The notes under the pieces: generated by a model
Told to the model about the DNA's origin: nothing
Databases searched by the model: none
What the model saw: the letters and a program-made list of their open reading frames with translations, nothing else
Part shown: positions 18,514-27,026 of the stretch, in pieces
Numbering within the stretch: the stretch's first letter is position 1
Layout: each line of letters starts with the position of its first letter
Made by a program: the position numbers and the translations under genes
Source: Veillonella rodentium
GTDB lineage: Bacteria; Bacillota; Negativicutes; Veillonellales; Veillonellaceae
Reading direction: 5' to 3'
Assembly (NCBI RefSeq): GCF_900187285.1
Contig: NZ_LT906470.1
Coordinates: 1,977,291 to 2,041,290 of the forward strand
DNA length: 64,000 bases

Positions 18514-19665
18514 TCATGCATCCCGACTCATTTTCATGAGCAGAATCCGTTTCACCGACGCATTGAGGCGTTCCTGAGAAATACGCCCGTCTTTGACGGC
18601 TTTCATCAGCCCATTATAGGACTCCTGCATATGTTCGTATTCATGGCAGACCAGGAGCAAATCGCTGCCCGCCAGGATCGACTGTACCGCCATTTCCGAA
18701 AATGCATAATGTTTCGCCAATGCGCCCATATCCATATCGTCCGTGGCCACAACGCCGTTATATCCAATGTCCTTGCGTAGCCAATCGGTAATAATCGTCT
18801 TCGATAAACTGGACGGATGATCGAGATCAATCTGCGAATACACTGCATGAGAAACCATAATCATGTATGTATTTGGTTTTGAATCTTTAATCAACGATGC
18901 GAATACTCTTGTATCCTCTTGTGAAAGCACCTCTTTTGACACGGGCACTACGCTGGTATCCGCATGTAAATCCACATCCGTTTTGCCGATCCCCGGAAAA
19001 TGCTTATATGAATACCACAGCCCCGCCTCATCATAAGCCTTACCGACAGCGCCGGCATAGCGGATGACCTCATCAGGATTTGTGCTGAAAGAACGTCCAT
19101 AGGTTAATCCCAAATCGGCGTCCGGCGCAAAATTGATATTAAACCCTAAGGACTTAAGCTCTTCCCCTGACTGTTTCGCCAACGCCACCGTTTCAGAGAT
19201 ATCGCGCTGTCCCAGCTGTTCCGCAGGCGGTACCTTTACAAGCTCGTCCTCCATGCGCGCCACGGCACCGCCCTCCTGGTCAATCCCGATAAACAGCGGT
19301 GTCAAACCACCAGCCTTGGCGGTCTTCTTCATATCCGTAATAAGCGTTCGCACCTGCTCCTTGGACTCCATATTGCGGTCAAACAAAATAATACCGCCCA
19401 CGCGATATTCGTTAATCATGAATTTCGCATCATCATTCAAAGTCGTGCCGTGAACGCCGATCATCAACAGTTGTCCCACCTTGTCCGCATCACTCATGGA
19501 CGCCACCAGCTTGTCCACCTTTTCTTCCGGTGAAAGCTCGCTTTGAGCCACAGACTCATACGTCACGGATTCCGAAGTGTGTGTAAACGGATTCAGACCA
19601 CAACCGCCTAATACAAGCGGTATGCAGACAGATAAGCCAATCAATAAAGAACGAAATAAACTCAT
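18514..19665 (-). CDS. Glycoside hydrolase family 3 lipoprotein (NagZ-like beta-N-acetylhexosaminidase)
   Basis: A 383-residue GH3 protein with a lipoprotein signal peptide (LSVCIPLVLGGC, Cys22), so it is membrane-anchored outside the cytoplasm. The catalytic barrel has LFIGIDQEGGAVARM, the KHFPG loop (YKHFPGIGKTDVDLHADT, about residues 220-236) with the Asp-x-His pair used as general acid by NagZ enzymes, and the nucleophile region GVVATDDMDMGAL near residue 303. It should release N-acetylglucosamine from peptidoglycan fragments. Length fits single-domain NagZ. The start follows GGGGGG. Confidence 0.87.
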   Translation of the reverse strand: MSLFRSLLIGLSVCIPLVLGGCGLNPFTHTSESVTYESVAQSELSPEEKVDKLVASMSDADKVGQLLMIGVHGTTLNDDAKFMINEYRVGGIILFDRNMESKEQVRTLITDMKKTAKAGGLTPLFIGIDQEGGAVARMEDELVKVPPAEQLGQRDISETVALAKQSGEELKSLGFNINFAPDADLGLTYGRSFSTNPDEVIRYAGAVGKAYDEAGLWYSYKHFPGIGKTDVDLHADTSVVPVSKEVLSQEDTRVFASLIKDSKPNTYMIMVSHAVYSQIDLDHPSSLSKTIITDWLRKDIGYNGVVATDDMDMGALAKHYAFSEMAVQSILAGSDLLLVCHEYEHMQESYNGLMKAVKDGRISQERLNASVKRILLMKMSRDA

Positions 19666-19781
19666 AAAGCCCCCCTTTTCTCAATATACTTATTGTCCTT
19701 TGAAACAGAAACCCTGTCAATAGATACACAAGACAAATCAACTCTATTCTCACAGAAAAAGCTTAATGCAAAGAAGGAAAT

Positions 19782-19924
19782 GCCTAGCTGAAACCGACTT
19801 AGCGCCGCAAAATACTACTCCTCCCTAGGAAGAAAGTTAATATGTAAAAATGGACTGTTCCAGGAAAACGACTTGGCGCTGCGAAGCAGGTGGCCTCCGG
19901 AGTCTTTCCTAGAACAGTCCATTT
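19782..19924. repeat. Class I hairpin element, complete copy plus a degenerate copy (copy b)
   Basis: The complete copy has a 20-bp stem with one mismatch (19848-19867 with 19905-19924) and the tip ACGACTTGGCGCTGC...CTCCGGAGTC. Upstream at 19782-19830 is a decayed copy that retains CCGACTTAGCGCCGC but only part of a stem. The complete copy ends 10 bp before the stop of the BFD-like gene and is its likely terminator. Confidence 0.72.
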
Positions 19925-19933
19925 GCAAACCTA

Positions 19934-20167
19934 TTAAATTTTTCCGCTTTCCCGCATTTCCGCCAGCAGTTTCACGATCCGCGGTCCGCAACCCTTACCG
20001 CCGCATGCGCCGGTTCCTGCGCGCGTTGCTTCTTTTACTTCCGGAAATGTATGAGCGCCATTCAAAATGGCTTCTTTAATCGTTTTACGCGTAATACTAC
20101 GGCAGGTGCACACCTTCGTGAGCTTGTCCAGAATTGCTTCCGGCACTGTATTTTCTTCAAAATTCAT
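19934..20167 (-). CDS. BFD-like [2Fe-2S]-binding protein
   Basis: A 77-residue single-domain protein with the bacterioferritin-associated ferredoxin-like fold: VCTCRSITRKTIKEAI near the N-terminus and GTGACGGKGCGPRI near the C-terminus give the CxC...CxxxxC cysteine set that binds a 2Fe-2S cluster. Such domains carry electrons or help iron release, alone or as part of a larger dehydrogenase. The ATG at 20167 has TGAGGA upstream; an in-frame ATG 12 bp earlier has no good site. It is a lone gene here with no obvious redox partner nearby. Confidence 0.85.
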   Translation of the reverse strand: MNFEENTVPEAILDKLTKVCTCRSITRKTIKEAILNGAHTFPEVKEATRAGTGACGGKGCGPRIVKLLAEMRESGKI

Positions 20168-20285
20168 ATGATTCCTCATCTATTCACTTGAATACATTCA
20201 TTAACTATATCGAAATTTTGTGATTTCTATAATCAGTATATCACAACTTACAAACTATATCGATAGTTTTAAATGTAAATAGATG

Positions 20286-20918
20286 TTACATACCCAAAAT
20301 TATACCTATAACGGTAAAATACATTTTGAAAATCGTATGTTGCAACGGAATAATAATCATTGAGATAATCGGCGTATTAATAAGGATAATAAAAAATAAC
20401 AGATTCAGTAACCCCAACTGATAATATCTCATCTGCCATTCTACAGGCAACCAGGGTAAAATGATATTAAATCCCGGCAAAGGCGGAAACGGAATCAGAC
20501 AGAACAAAGAAATGCCGATACTATATGAAATAATATACTGCAACACCATAAAAAGGCCCTGCGATTGGACTAGATTGCCCATACTAAGCAATATATAAAT
20601 AAAAGTAAAAATAAACCCCGTAACAAGGCCCGCTATGGGACCGGAAAAAGCGAGCAACGTCATGTCTCTACGAGGATCCTTAAAGAACGACGGATTAATA
20701 GCCATCTCTTTAGGCCATCCAAACCCGATAAGTATGATACAAATAGTGCCGAACAAATCCAGATGCGCCATCGGTGACAATGTCAATCGACCGGCCATGC
20801 GCGGCGTAGGATCTCCGAGCCAGGTCGCAACTCTAGCTTCTGCATAGCCGAATACCGAAAACACGATAATAATCGCCGGAATACTGGCTAAAATCTGTAC
20901 AGGATTAAAATCAAACAT
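20286..20918 (-). CDS. S2P/M50-like membrane protein lacking the protease active site
   Basis: A 210-residue membrane protein with about five helices, matching site-2-protease family members in LGDPTPRMAGRLTLSPMAHLDLFGTI, FGWPKEMAINPSFFKDPRRDM, LAFSGPIAGL and FCLIPFPPLPGFNI. Where active members carry HExxH, this one reads FGYAE (residues 23-27), and the distal PPLDG aspartate is proline (PPLPG). All metal ligands are thus gone and it should not be a protease; a chaperone or binding role is possible. The ATG follows AAAGGAG. It starts 9 bp after the CMD gene stop, so the two are co-transcribed. Confidence 0.8.
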   Translation of the reverse strand: MFDFNPVQILASIPAIIIVFSVFGYAEARVATWLGDPTPRMAGRLTLSPMAHLDLFGTICIILIGFGWPKEMAINPSFFKDPRRDMTLLAFSGPIAGLVTGFIFTFIYILLSMGNLVQSQGLFMVLQYIISYSIGISLFCLIPFPPLPGFNIILPWLPVEWQMRYYQLGLLNLLFFIILINTPIISMIIIPLQHTIFKMYFTVIGIILGM

Positions 20919-20927
20919 AAAACTCCT

Positions 20928-21698
20928 TTATTGTTTCGCCTCCCATGCGGTAGCGCTTTCCTGGATGCAGCGCAACGCATTGAGCGTACGAGGATAGCCG
21001 ATATACGGCACACACTGGGATGCGATATTAATCAAATATTGTTTACTGTTACCTACATTCAGATTACCTTGTATGTGGGCTTTGAGCTGCTCTTCGCAGC
21101 CTCCCTGAGCGGAGAGGAAACAGAACGTAATCATCTCACGATGGGCCACACTGAGGCCTTTACGAGTGTAATAATCGCCGAACATATTCGCCAACCACTT
21201 GTTGATATGTCGGATTTCTTCAGGGCCTTCCTGATGGAGATTACGCACGCTTTCACCGAAAATTTCCACCTGTTTTTCAATGCCCTTTGCAAGACGGGAG
21301 CCACGGGTAACGGTACTGCGTTCAGGATTCCGAATCATTTCACCGCGGTAATCGAAAATCTTATTCGTCACCTTGAAAAACGGACGTACGCGACCGATAC
21401 CGAGGTACGGCACCGCCTGATAAATGAGCTCCACCACTTCGTCCGGAATGAGTCCGAAGTTAAGTGCCGCAGGCAACATCAATGCATATTCATCTACGGC
21501 CTGAACCCCCACCAATGTGGCGAGAATCGCCAGAAAACGGTCCTTCGACGGTACATTGCGGTCCTCTTCGGTGATAACCTCATCGAAGGCAAAGTTATCA
21601 AATAATACTTCAAATTCCGGATCAATATAACCGGCCGGGGCCGCAATATCAGGAAACATGCGCTCTGTATAGGCTTGAGCGAATTCAGATTTAGACAT
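20928..21698 (-). CDS. Carboxymuconolactone decarboxylase (CMD) family protein
   Basis: A 256-residue protein with two CMD-like helical domains (residues ~45-110: DRFLAILATLVGVQAVDEYALMLPAALNFG; ~170-250: HREMITFCFLSAQGGCEEQLKAHIQGNLN). The family includes AhpD-like peroxidase partners and decarboxylases; the CxxC pair of AhpD is not present, only an isolated GGCEEQ cysteine. Function is therefore open. The start is ATG 21698, with GGAGG followed by eight T residues as an unusually monotonous spacer; an earlier in-frame ATG has no ribosome site. It is followed closely by the S2P-like gene. Confidence 0.82.
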   Translation of the reverse strand: MSKSEFAQAYTERMFPDIAAPAGYIDPEFEVLFDNFAFDEVITEEDRNVPSKDRFLAILATLVGVQAVDEYALMLPAALNFGLIPDEVVELIYQAVPYLGIGRVRPFFKVTNKIFDYRGEMIRNPERSTVTRGSRLAKGIEKQVEIFGESVRNLHQEGPEEIRHINKWLANMFGDYYTRKGLSVAHREMITFCFLSAQGGCEEQLKAHIQGNLNVGNSKQYLINIASQCVPYIGYPRTLNALRCIQESATAWEAKQ

Positions 21699-21847
21699 AA
21701 AAAAAACCTCCATTCACAATGGATACATATCACCACCGTAACGATAACCAATACAGTTCAATACCGAAAGAAAAGACGTTAATATTTCATATATTTTATC
21801 ATTAAAATATACACATGAAAAGTAATAAAAGGTCTATAAATAAAAAT

Positions 21848-21874
21848 GGTGAAAGCCCGATTAGAACTTTCACC
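21848..21874 (-). terminator. Terminator built from an inverted pair of the GTGAAAG motif
   Basis: GGTGAAAG (21848-21855) pairs with CTTTCACC (21867-21874); on the minus strand ATTTTTATTT follows. It is 40 bp beyond the stop of the secreted protein gene at 21914. Confidence 0.7.
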
Positions 21875-21913
21875 AATAATAGTTATGTAATTATTACGGC
21901 AAAATGCCCTCAA

Positions 21914-22312
21914 TTATAAAGCAGGGAATTCGAAATTAGTGCCGTAAACTTGTTTCCAGGTAGCCAAGAACATATTGTATTCATTTGTACCCGGATTGAT
22001 TTGGTAAACCTGTCCGTCCGGAGCATAGCGATATACGGTACGAAGGCTTGGATGAACGATGTATTTAAACAACGATGCTTCACCATATTGGTTATTATGC
22101 ATATTTACAACATTAATGCCGAATACATAGTTACGGCTGCCGTCGATACCTTTAAACTGCGATGCTTTATCAAAGTAATATGTTTCCGTACCATTAGCAC
22201 TATTCGGAACTTCAGGATAATTATCCAATCCGTTCCAGTTTGCCGCATTTGCTACACCGCCGACCAATAATGTACCGGCTAAAACGAATGCACCTAATAA
22301 GTTTTTATTCAT
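21914..22312 (-). CDS. Small secreted protein with signal peptide
   Basis: A 132-residue protein with a classical signal peptide (MNKNLLGAFVLAGTLLVGGVANA, cleavage before ANW). The mature part is rich in Tyr and Asn (YYFDKASQFKGIDGSRNYVFGINVVNMHNN) and ends in FLATWKQVYG. Overall design (signal, Trp soon after cleavage, short beta-rich body, ending near ...W) resembles the two secreted proteins at 32889 and 33482, though similarity is weak. It is exported to the periplasm or surface; function unknown. The start has AAGGAGAG upstream. Confidence 0.72.
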   Translation of the reverse strand: MNKNLLGAFVLAGTLLVGGVANAANWNGLDNYPEVPNSANGTETYYFDKASQFKGIDGSRNYVFGINVVNMHNNQYGEASLFKYIVHPSLRTVYRYAPDGQVYQINPGTNEYNMFLATWKQVYGTNFEFPAL

Positions 22313-22422
22313 AATGCTCTCCTTCTGCCCACAGGCATATCAACTAATCGGCCTGTTCTCATAAGGCCTTAGCGCTGTACGCTATATACAGTATACCATA
22401 TTTATGAAAGAAGAAATGAAAT

Positions 22423-22941
22423 TCAGCCCTTCAAGCGATTGCTGGTTTCTACATTCGCTTTATCGATGGCATCTAATAAACGGTTTAATAAACCGCGTAA
22501 TTGACGAGCTTCCTCTACATCAAAAATATGACCTGAAGCCTCCGCCAATCTCTGAGGTACATGGATGGCACTTTCACGTAATTTTTTACCGGAATCGGTA
22601 AGAATTACCATAACAACGCGTTCGTCCTGACGGCTACGCTTACGTTTCAGAAAATTCTTAGCTTCCAATTTTTTAAGTAACGGTGTCAGCGTACCGGAAT
22701 CAAGGCGCAATACTTTGCCCAATTCCTTAACGGATAACTCCCCATACTGCCATAAAGCCATCATTACGATGTACTGAGTATATGTCAAATTCAACGGATC
22801 CAAATATAAGCGATATGCGTTAACAATTTCCTTCGCCACTACATAAAGAGGGAAACTGATCTGATTTTCTAGTCGTAAGAAGTCATCCGCAGGGATATCT
22901 TCAACGTGTTCGTATCCTTCAAGTGTTCCAATTTCTGCCAT
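22423..22941 (-). CDS. MarR/OhrR-type transcriptional regulator without sensing cysteine
   Basis: A 172-residue winged-helix regulator. The winged helix (residues ~58-125) includes LTYTQYIVMMALWQYGELSVKELGKVLRLDSGTLTPLLKKLEAKNFLKRKRSRQDERVV, close to OhrR proteins (DSGTLTPLLKKLE). In OhrR a cysteine in the LENQLCFALY-like segment senses organic peroxides; here it reads LENQISFPLY with Ser29, and the protein contains no cysteine. It thus probably responds to a small ligand rather than oxidation. The start has GGAGG. No partner peroxidase gene is adjacent; the CMD gene nearby is on another transcript. Confidence 0.88.
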   Translation of the reverse strand: MAEIGTLEGYEHVEDIPADDFLRLENQISFPLYVVAKEIVNAYRLYLDPLNLTYTQYIVMMALWQYGELSVKELGKVLRLDSGTLTPLLKKLEAKNFLKRKRSRQDERVVMVILTDSGKKLRESAIHVPQRLAEASGHIFDVEEARQLRGLLNRLLDAIDKANVETSNRLKG

Positions 22942-23106
22942 CTTCTACCTCCATGTGCACACAATCTCTACAAACTAATTGTACACAATATGACGGCAAG
23001 CAGTCAACTTTAAAAGCGGTAATTTGAGCACTTTTTTCAGATTTGTCAATTAATTTATATATTTTTTCTGATTAATTAATAATCCACATGTCGATAAAGG
23101 CAGTAC

Positions 23107-25041
23107 TTAATTAGATTCTAATACCTTATTGCGCGCAGCTTTCACAAGGACGAAATCGTCGTCCGGAACGCTCGATTTATAAGCCCAGCTAAGTAATAAA
23201 GCAGAATTTGCCACCACGAGCAAACTGCCGCCGTTATGAACGAGCGCGCCCCACACGGGCGACAATGTGCCCAGCATCGCCAGGATAATCGCTACAAAAT
23301 TCAGAATCAGGGAGAAGGACAGATTGATTTTAATTGTAGTCATCATGCGTTTAGACAATGCCACGAGGTGAGGCAATTCCCTGATGTTATCGTTAACAAG
23401 AACGATGTCCGCCGCTTCAACGGCGATATCACTGCCGATACCGCCCATGGCGATGCCTACATCGGATTTTTTAAGGGCCGGCGCATCATTGACACCGTCG
23501 CCCACCATGGCCACGATGTTACCCTCTTGTTGTAATTGGGCTACCGTATCCATTTTATCCTCCGGCAAGCAGTCGGCGATAACATGGGATACATTAAGTC
23601 GTTTAGCGATCGTTTTTGCCGTCGCCACATGATCACCGGTCAACAGAACCGGCATGACATCGAGTTCATGCAGGGACTCGACCACGGAGCGGCTTTCACG
23701 GCGGACGCGGTCAGCTAACGCTACATAACCTGCTAAAGCACCGTCAATAGCTACATACACGATGGATGCGCCGCGATGCAAATGCTCACGAACGGCATTT
23801 TTCACGGAATCTTCAATCGAAATGCCGGCCAAAATCATCATCGCCTCATTACCGGCTAAAACGGATTGAGCTTGTACACTTGCTTCTAAGCCTTTGCCGG
23901 GAATCATGCGGAAAGAATCTACCGCATCAAAGCGTTCACCATAGCGGGACGTGAAGCCGGACACGATGGCCTTGCCCAAAGGATGCTCGGATTTCCGCTC
24001 GATGGATGCCACCAGGCGATACAGTTCGGCATCAGATATATCGCTGACGGTTTCAACGGCAATGACCTCCGGCGTACCGTTCGTCAAGGTCCCCGTCTTA
24101 TCAAAGGTCATCGTATTCACCTTCGCCAGCTGCTCCATAATGCTGCCGCGACGCACGAGAAAACCGCGTTGGCTGGCATTCGAAATGGCCGCCATAATCG
24201 CCGCCGGCGTCGCCAACACGAGAGCGCAAGGACAGAACACAACGAGAATCGTTACGGCGCGGATGATTTCGCCGGTCACCGCATACGTACCGGCCGCCGC
24301 CAAGAGGGCAATCACCACAATCCATGTCGCCCAGCGGTCCGCAATGCTCACGATTTTCGCATTTCCCGGATCCGTAGACTTCACGAGCTTAATCATCCGT
24401 TGAATCGAACTGTCCTCGCCCTCTTTCGTCGCCGTCATATCAAAGGCGCCGAACTGATTCACCGTACCGGAGAAGACTTCGTCACCAACGGTCCTGTCCA
24501 CCGGCATGGATTCACCGGTCATAACGGATTGGTCGATAGCCGTATCACCGGTCACAATGGTGCCGTCTACAGGAATGACCTCGCCGGGCAACACGCGCAC
24601 CACATCGCCTACGCTCACGATATCCGCAGGCATCACCTCTTCCTTACCGTTGCGCACAATACGCGCCGTCGTCGGCGTCAATTTTACGAGCCGTTCAATG
24701 CCCGCCTGCGCCTTGGAGACGGTAAACTCTTCGAGCATCGCCCCCAGTTGCATGATGAAAGCAATTTCTGCCGCCGCAAATACTTCACCGACAGCTACAG
24801 CCGCGATAAGCGCCAAGGATACGAGTAAATCCGCTTTCACATCGAAATCCTCATACATAGCCACCGCTGCGCCCCACACGATAGGTGCCCCGCAAAGGAC
24901 GATGGTAAACCAGGCCCAATCGAACGGCAAGCCCAACCGGATGCCCAATAAACTGAATACAACGCCGATTCCGCCGGCCACTAATATGATCTTTTCGCGA
25001 TTCAAATCGAACCACTCCGCTAATTTGCTCCACCGATTCAT
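23107..25041 (-). CDS. Heavy-metal P1B-type ATPase
   Basis: A 644-residue metal-pumping ATPase of the inner membrane. Visible motifs: actuator TGES (~172), membrane CPC metal-site motif (FCPCALVLATPAA, ~270), phosphorylation DKTGT (~311), SEHPLGKAI, and the hinge GDGVND (~512), with paired helices at both ends. There is no N-terminal heavy-metal-associated domain; the protein starts almost at the first helices. Metal (Zn/Cd/Co or Cu) cannot be assigned from motif alone. The start ATG 25041 follows AGGAGG; 21 upstream in-frame codons lack a site. Two ATACCC-GGGTAT palindromes overlap and follow its promoter, indicating control by a CsoR/FrmR-type repressor encoded elsewhere. Confidence 0.93.
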   Translation of the reverse strand: MNRWSKLAEWFDLNREKIILVAGGIGVVFSLLGIRLGLPFDWAWFTIVLCGAPIVWGAAVAMYEDFDVKADLLVSLALIAAVAVGEVFAAAEIAFIMQLGAMLEEFTVSKAQAGIERLVKLTPTTARIVRNGKEEVMPADIVSVGDVVRVLPGEVIPVDGTIVTGDTAIDQSVMTGESMPVDRTVGDEVFSGTVNQFGAFDMTATKEGEDSSIQRMIKLVKSTDPGNAKIVSIADRWATWIVVIALLAAAGTYAVTGEIIRAVTILVVFCPCALVLATPAAIMAAISNASQRGFLVRRGSIMEQLAKVNTMTFDKTGTLTNGTPEVIAVETVSDISDAELYRLVASIERKSEHPLGKAIVSGFTSRYGERFDAVDSFRMIPGKGLEASVQAQSVLAGNEAMMILAGISIEDSVKNAVREHLHRGASIVYVAIDGALAGYVALADRVRRESRSVVESLHELDVMPVLLTGDHVATAKTIAKRLNVSHVIADCLPEDKMDTVAQLQQEGNIVAMVGDGVNDAPALKKSDVGIAMGGIGSDIAVEAADIVLVNDNIRELPHLVALSKRMMTTIKINLSFSLILNFVAIILAMLGTLSPVWGALVHNGGSLLVVANSALLLSWAYKSSVPDDDFVLVKAARNKVLESN

Positions 25042-25172
25042 AATTACCTCCTGTGAAAGCTGACTATCATTGATATGTACACATTTACCGTGGTATACGT
25101 ACATGCGTCCATGTATATAACCCTGTTTGTAAACAGTTTCACTGATTCGTAAATCTATTTACATATGTCTTT

Positions 25173-25192
25173 ATATACCCCCATGGGTATAT
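25173..25192. promoter_or_regulatory. Palindromic metal-regulator operator 1
   Basis: Perfect 8-bp arms ATATACCC and GGGTATAT around CCAT, between the promoter and start of the P1B-ATPase gene. The ATACCC-N4-GGGTAT form resembles operators of CsoR-family repressors. Confidence 0.75.
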
Positions 25193-25203
25193 CTTATGAT
25201 TAT

Positions 25204-25233
25204 GTTATACCCCTATGGGTATATTTGTGTCAA
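25204..25233 (-). promoter_or_regulatory. P1B-ATPase promoter with operator 2 in its spacer
   Basis: Minus-strand TTGACA (25228-25233), 18-bp spacer, TATAAC (25204-25209). The spacer holds a second palindrome TATACCC-CTAT-GGGTATA (25206-25223), so bound repressor would block polymerase. Confidence 0.8.
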
Positions 25234-25448
25234 TAACAAAATATGTACAGACATTCATATATGTTCACAAAACCGTATAATTACTGCTTTGTTACGATGC
25301 ATGCCATTTTTATAACTGTGCATTACACAAATGCATGAACAATTATTCATATAACAAATATATAAATATCACCGTATCTATGCAAAACGCTAACTGATAC
25401 AACCTTTAATAACTATTTATCATAATTAAAAATTAAATATAGTCGATG

Positions 25449-25468
25449 TAATACCCTACATGGTATTA
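25449..25468. promoter_or_regulatory. Dyad upstream of the OPA antiporter gene
   Basis: Perfect 7-bp arms TAATACC and GGTATTA around CTACAT, 35 bp before the antiporter start. It could be an operator; the regulator is unknown. Confidence 0.45.
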
Positions 25469-25503
25469 TTACAAAAGACATGTTGTAGAAAGGATGTGTG
25501 ACG

Positions 25504-26825
25504 ATGTCGATTTTTTCTCCTGCTCCTCATATCGAACGTTTACCTGAGGCGCAAATTGATTCCACCTACAAACGACTTCGCAAAGAGGTCTTTGCCGGTA
25601 CATTTATCGGGTATGCTACATTCTACCTGATTCGACAAAACTTCAGCCTCGCTGTGCCGTACATGATTGCCGAGTACGGTTACGCCAAAGCGGATCTCGG
25701 TGTTGTTATGACCGTCTTATCCGTAGCTTACGGTGTCAGTAAGTTTGTCGTGGGTAATGCTTCTGACCGCTCTAACCCGAAGTATTTTTCAACGGTAGGT
25801 CTATTGCTGAGCGCATTAGTAATGCTGTTATTCGGTACCTTGCCGGGCGTTATGAGCAGCATTCCTATCATGTGTGTTCTCGCCTTCCTGAATGGTTGGT
25901 TCCAAGGCATGGGGTATCCTCCATATGCGAAAAATATGGTTACCTGGTTCTCCCGCTCCGAACGCGGTGTGTGGTGGTCCTGGTGGAACGTATCGCACAA
26001 TCTCGGTGGCGGCATCATTGCACCTCTTGCCACATTGGGTATTTATCTATTCGGCACATGGCATAGTATTTTCTTCTTCCCTGCTATTATTGCTATCATA
26101 CTTGCGATTCTTACCTTTGTTCTGCTGAAAGATACCCCTCAATCCTGCGGTCTGCCGCCTATTGAGGAATACAAACACGAATCGGTTACCCATACTCCTA
26201 AAGAAGACCATACAAAAAGCACGTTTAAGGAAATTTTCTTTAAATATATTCTGCACAACAAATACTTGTGGTACCTTGCTATTGCGAATATTTTCGTATA
26301 CTTCATCCGCTACGGTGTAGTCAGCTGGGCTCCTACCTATTTAACTGCGTGAAAGGCTTTACAAAGGAAGGTTCCCGTTGGGCTTACTTCCTCTATGAAT
26401 GGGCGGGTATTCCGGGCATGCTCGTCAGCGGTTACCTGAGCGACCGTGTATTCCGCGGCCGTCGTGCTCCGGCTACGATCTGCTTTATGATCCTCGTTAT
26501 CGTCGCCATTCTCGTATACTGGTTCAATCCGGCCGGTAATATCTTCATCGATAACTTGGCGCTCATCGCGATCGGTTTCCTTATCTACGGTCCGGTTATG
26601 ATGATCGGCCTTCAGGCAGCCGACATGGTTCCACGCGAAGCAACGGGCGGTGCCACAGGCCTTACGGGCTTGCTTGGTTACCTCATCGGTTCCGCCGGTG
26701 CAGGCGCCTTCATGGGTCTCATGGTTGACCTTTACGGTTGGAACGGTGGATTTGTAGCGCTCGTAAGTGCATGTATCCTCTCCATCGTATTCTTGCTTCT
26801 TACCCTTGGTGATAAAAGACAATAG
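25504..26825 (+). pseudogene. OPA-family (GlpT/UhpT/PgtP-like) phosphate-ester antiporter, frameshifted
   Basis: The first part (to ~26350) reads YKRLRKEVFAGTFIGYATFYLIRQNFSLAVPYMI, a strong organophosphate:phosphate antiporter signature, up to GVVSWAPTYLTA and a stop. The family sequence resumes one frame over with VKGFTKEGSRWAYFLYEWAGIPGMLVSGYLSDRVFRGRRAP and runs to 26825. One missing base near 26349-26352 explains it; with the base restored the protein would be about 440 residues, the normal length with 12 membrane segments. Either a recent loss, a phase-variable or slipped site, or a sequencing error. ATG 25504 follows AGAAAGGA; the frame opens 6 bp earlier at a GTG. Confidence 0.85.
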
Positions 26826-26870
26826 TATAGATTACAACTCATAACAATTACACTAACGATACTTTCACAC

Positions 26871-26919
26871 AAAAAGGACTCTAAGACAGCTTTATCGAGC
26901 TGTTTTAGAGTCCTTTTTA
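26871..26919 (+). terminator. Terminator after the antiporter gene
   Basis: AAAAAGGACTCTAA and ACAGCT at 26871-26890 pair with AGCTGT and TTAGAGTCCTTTTT at 26898-26917, giving a long stem with a short loop and T-run. It is symmetric enough to act on both strands. Confidence 0.85.
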
Positions 26920-27026
26920 TCAGTATTTCAAACTTATTGGATAAAAGGGTTATGGAACAAAACGTGTTACAAATTTACGCCGTTGCAAATTTATATCGTT
27001 ACAACTTATGACGATAGTCCATCTAT

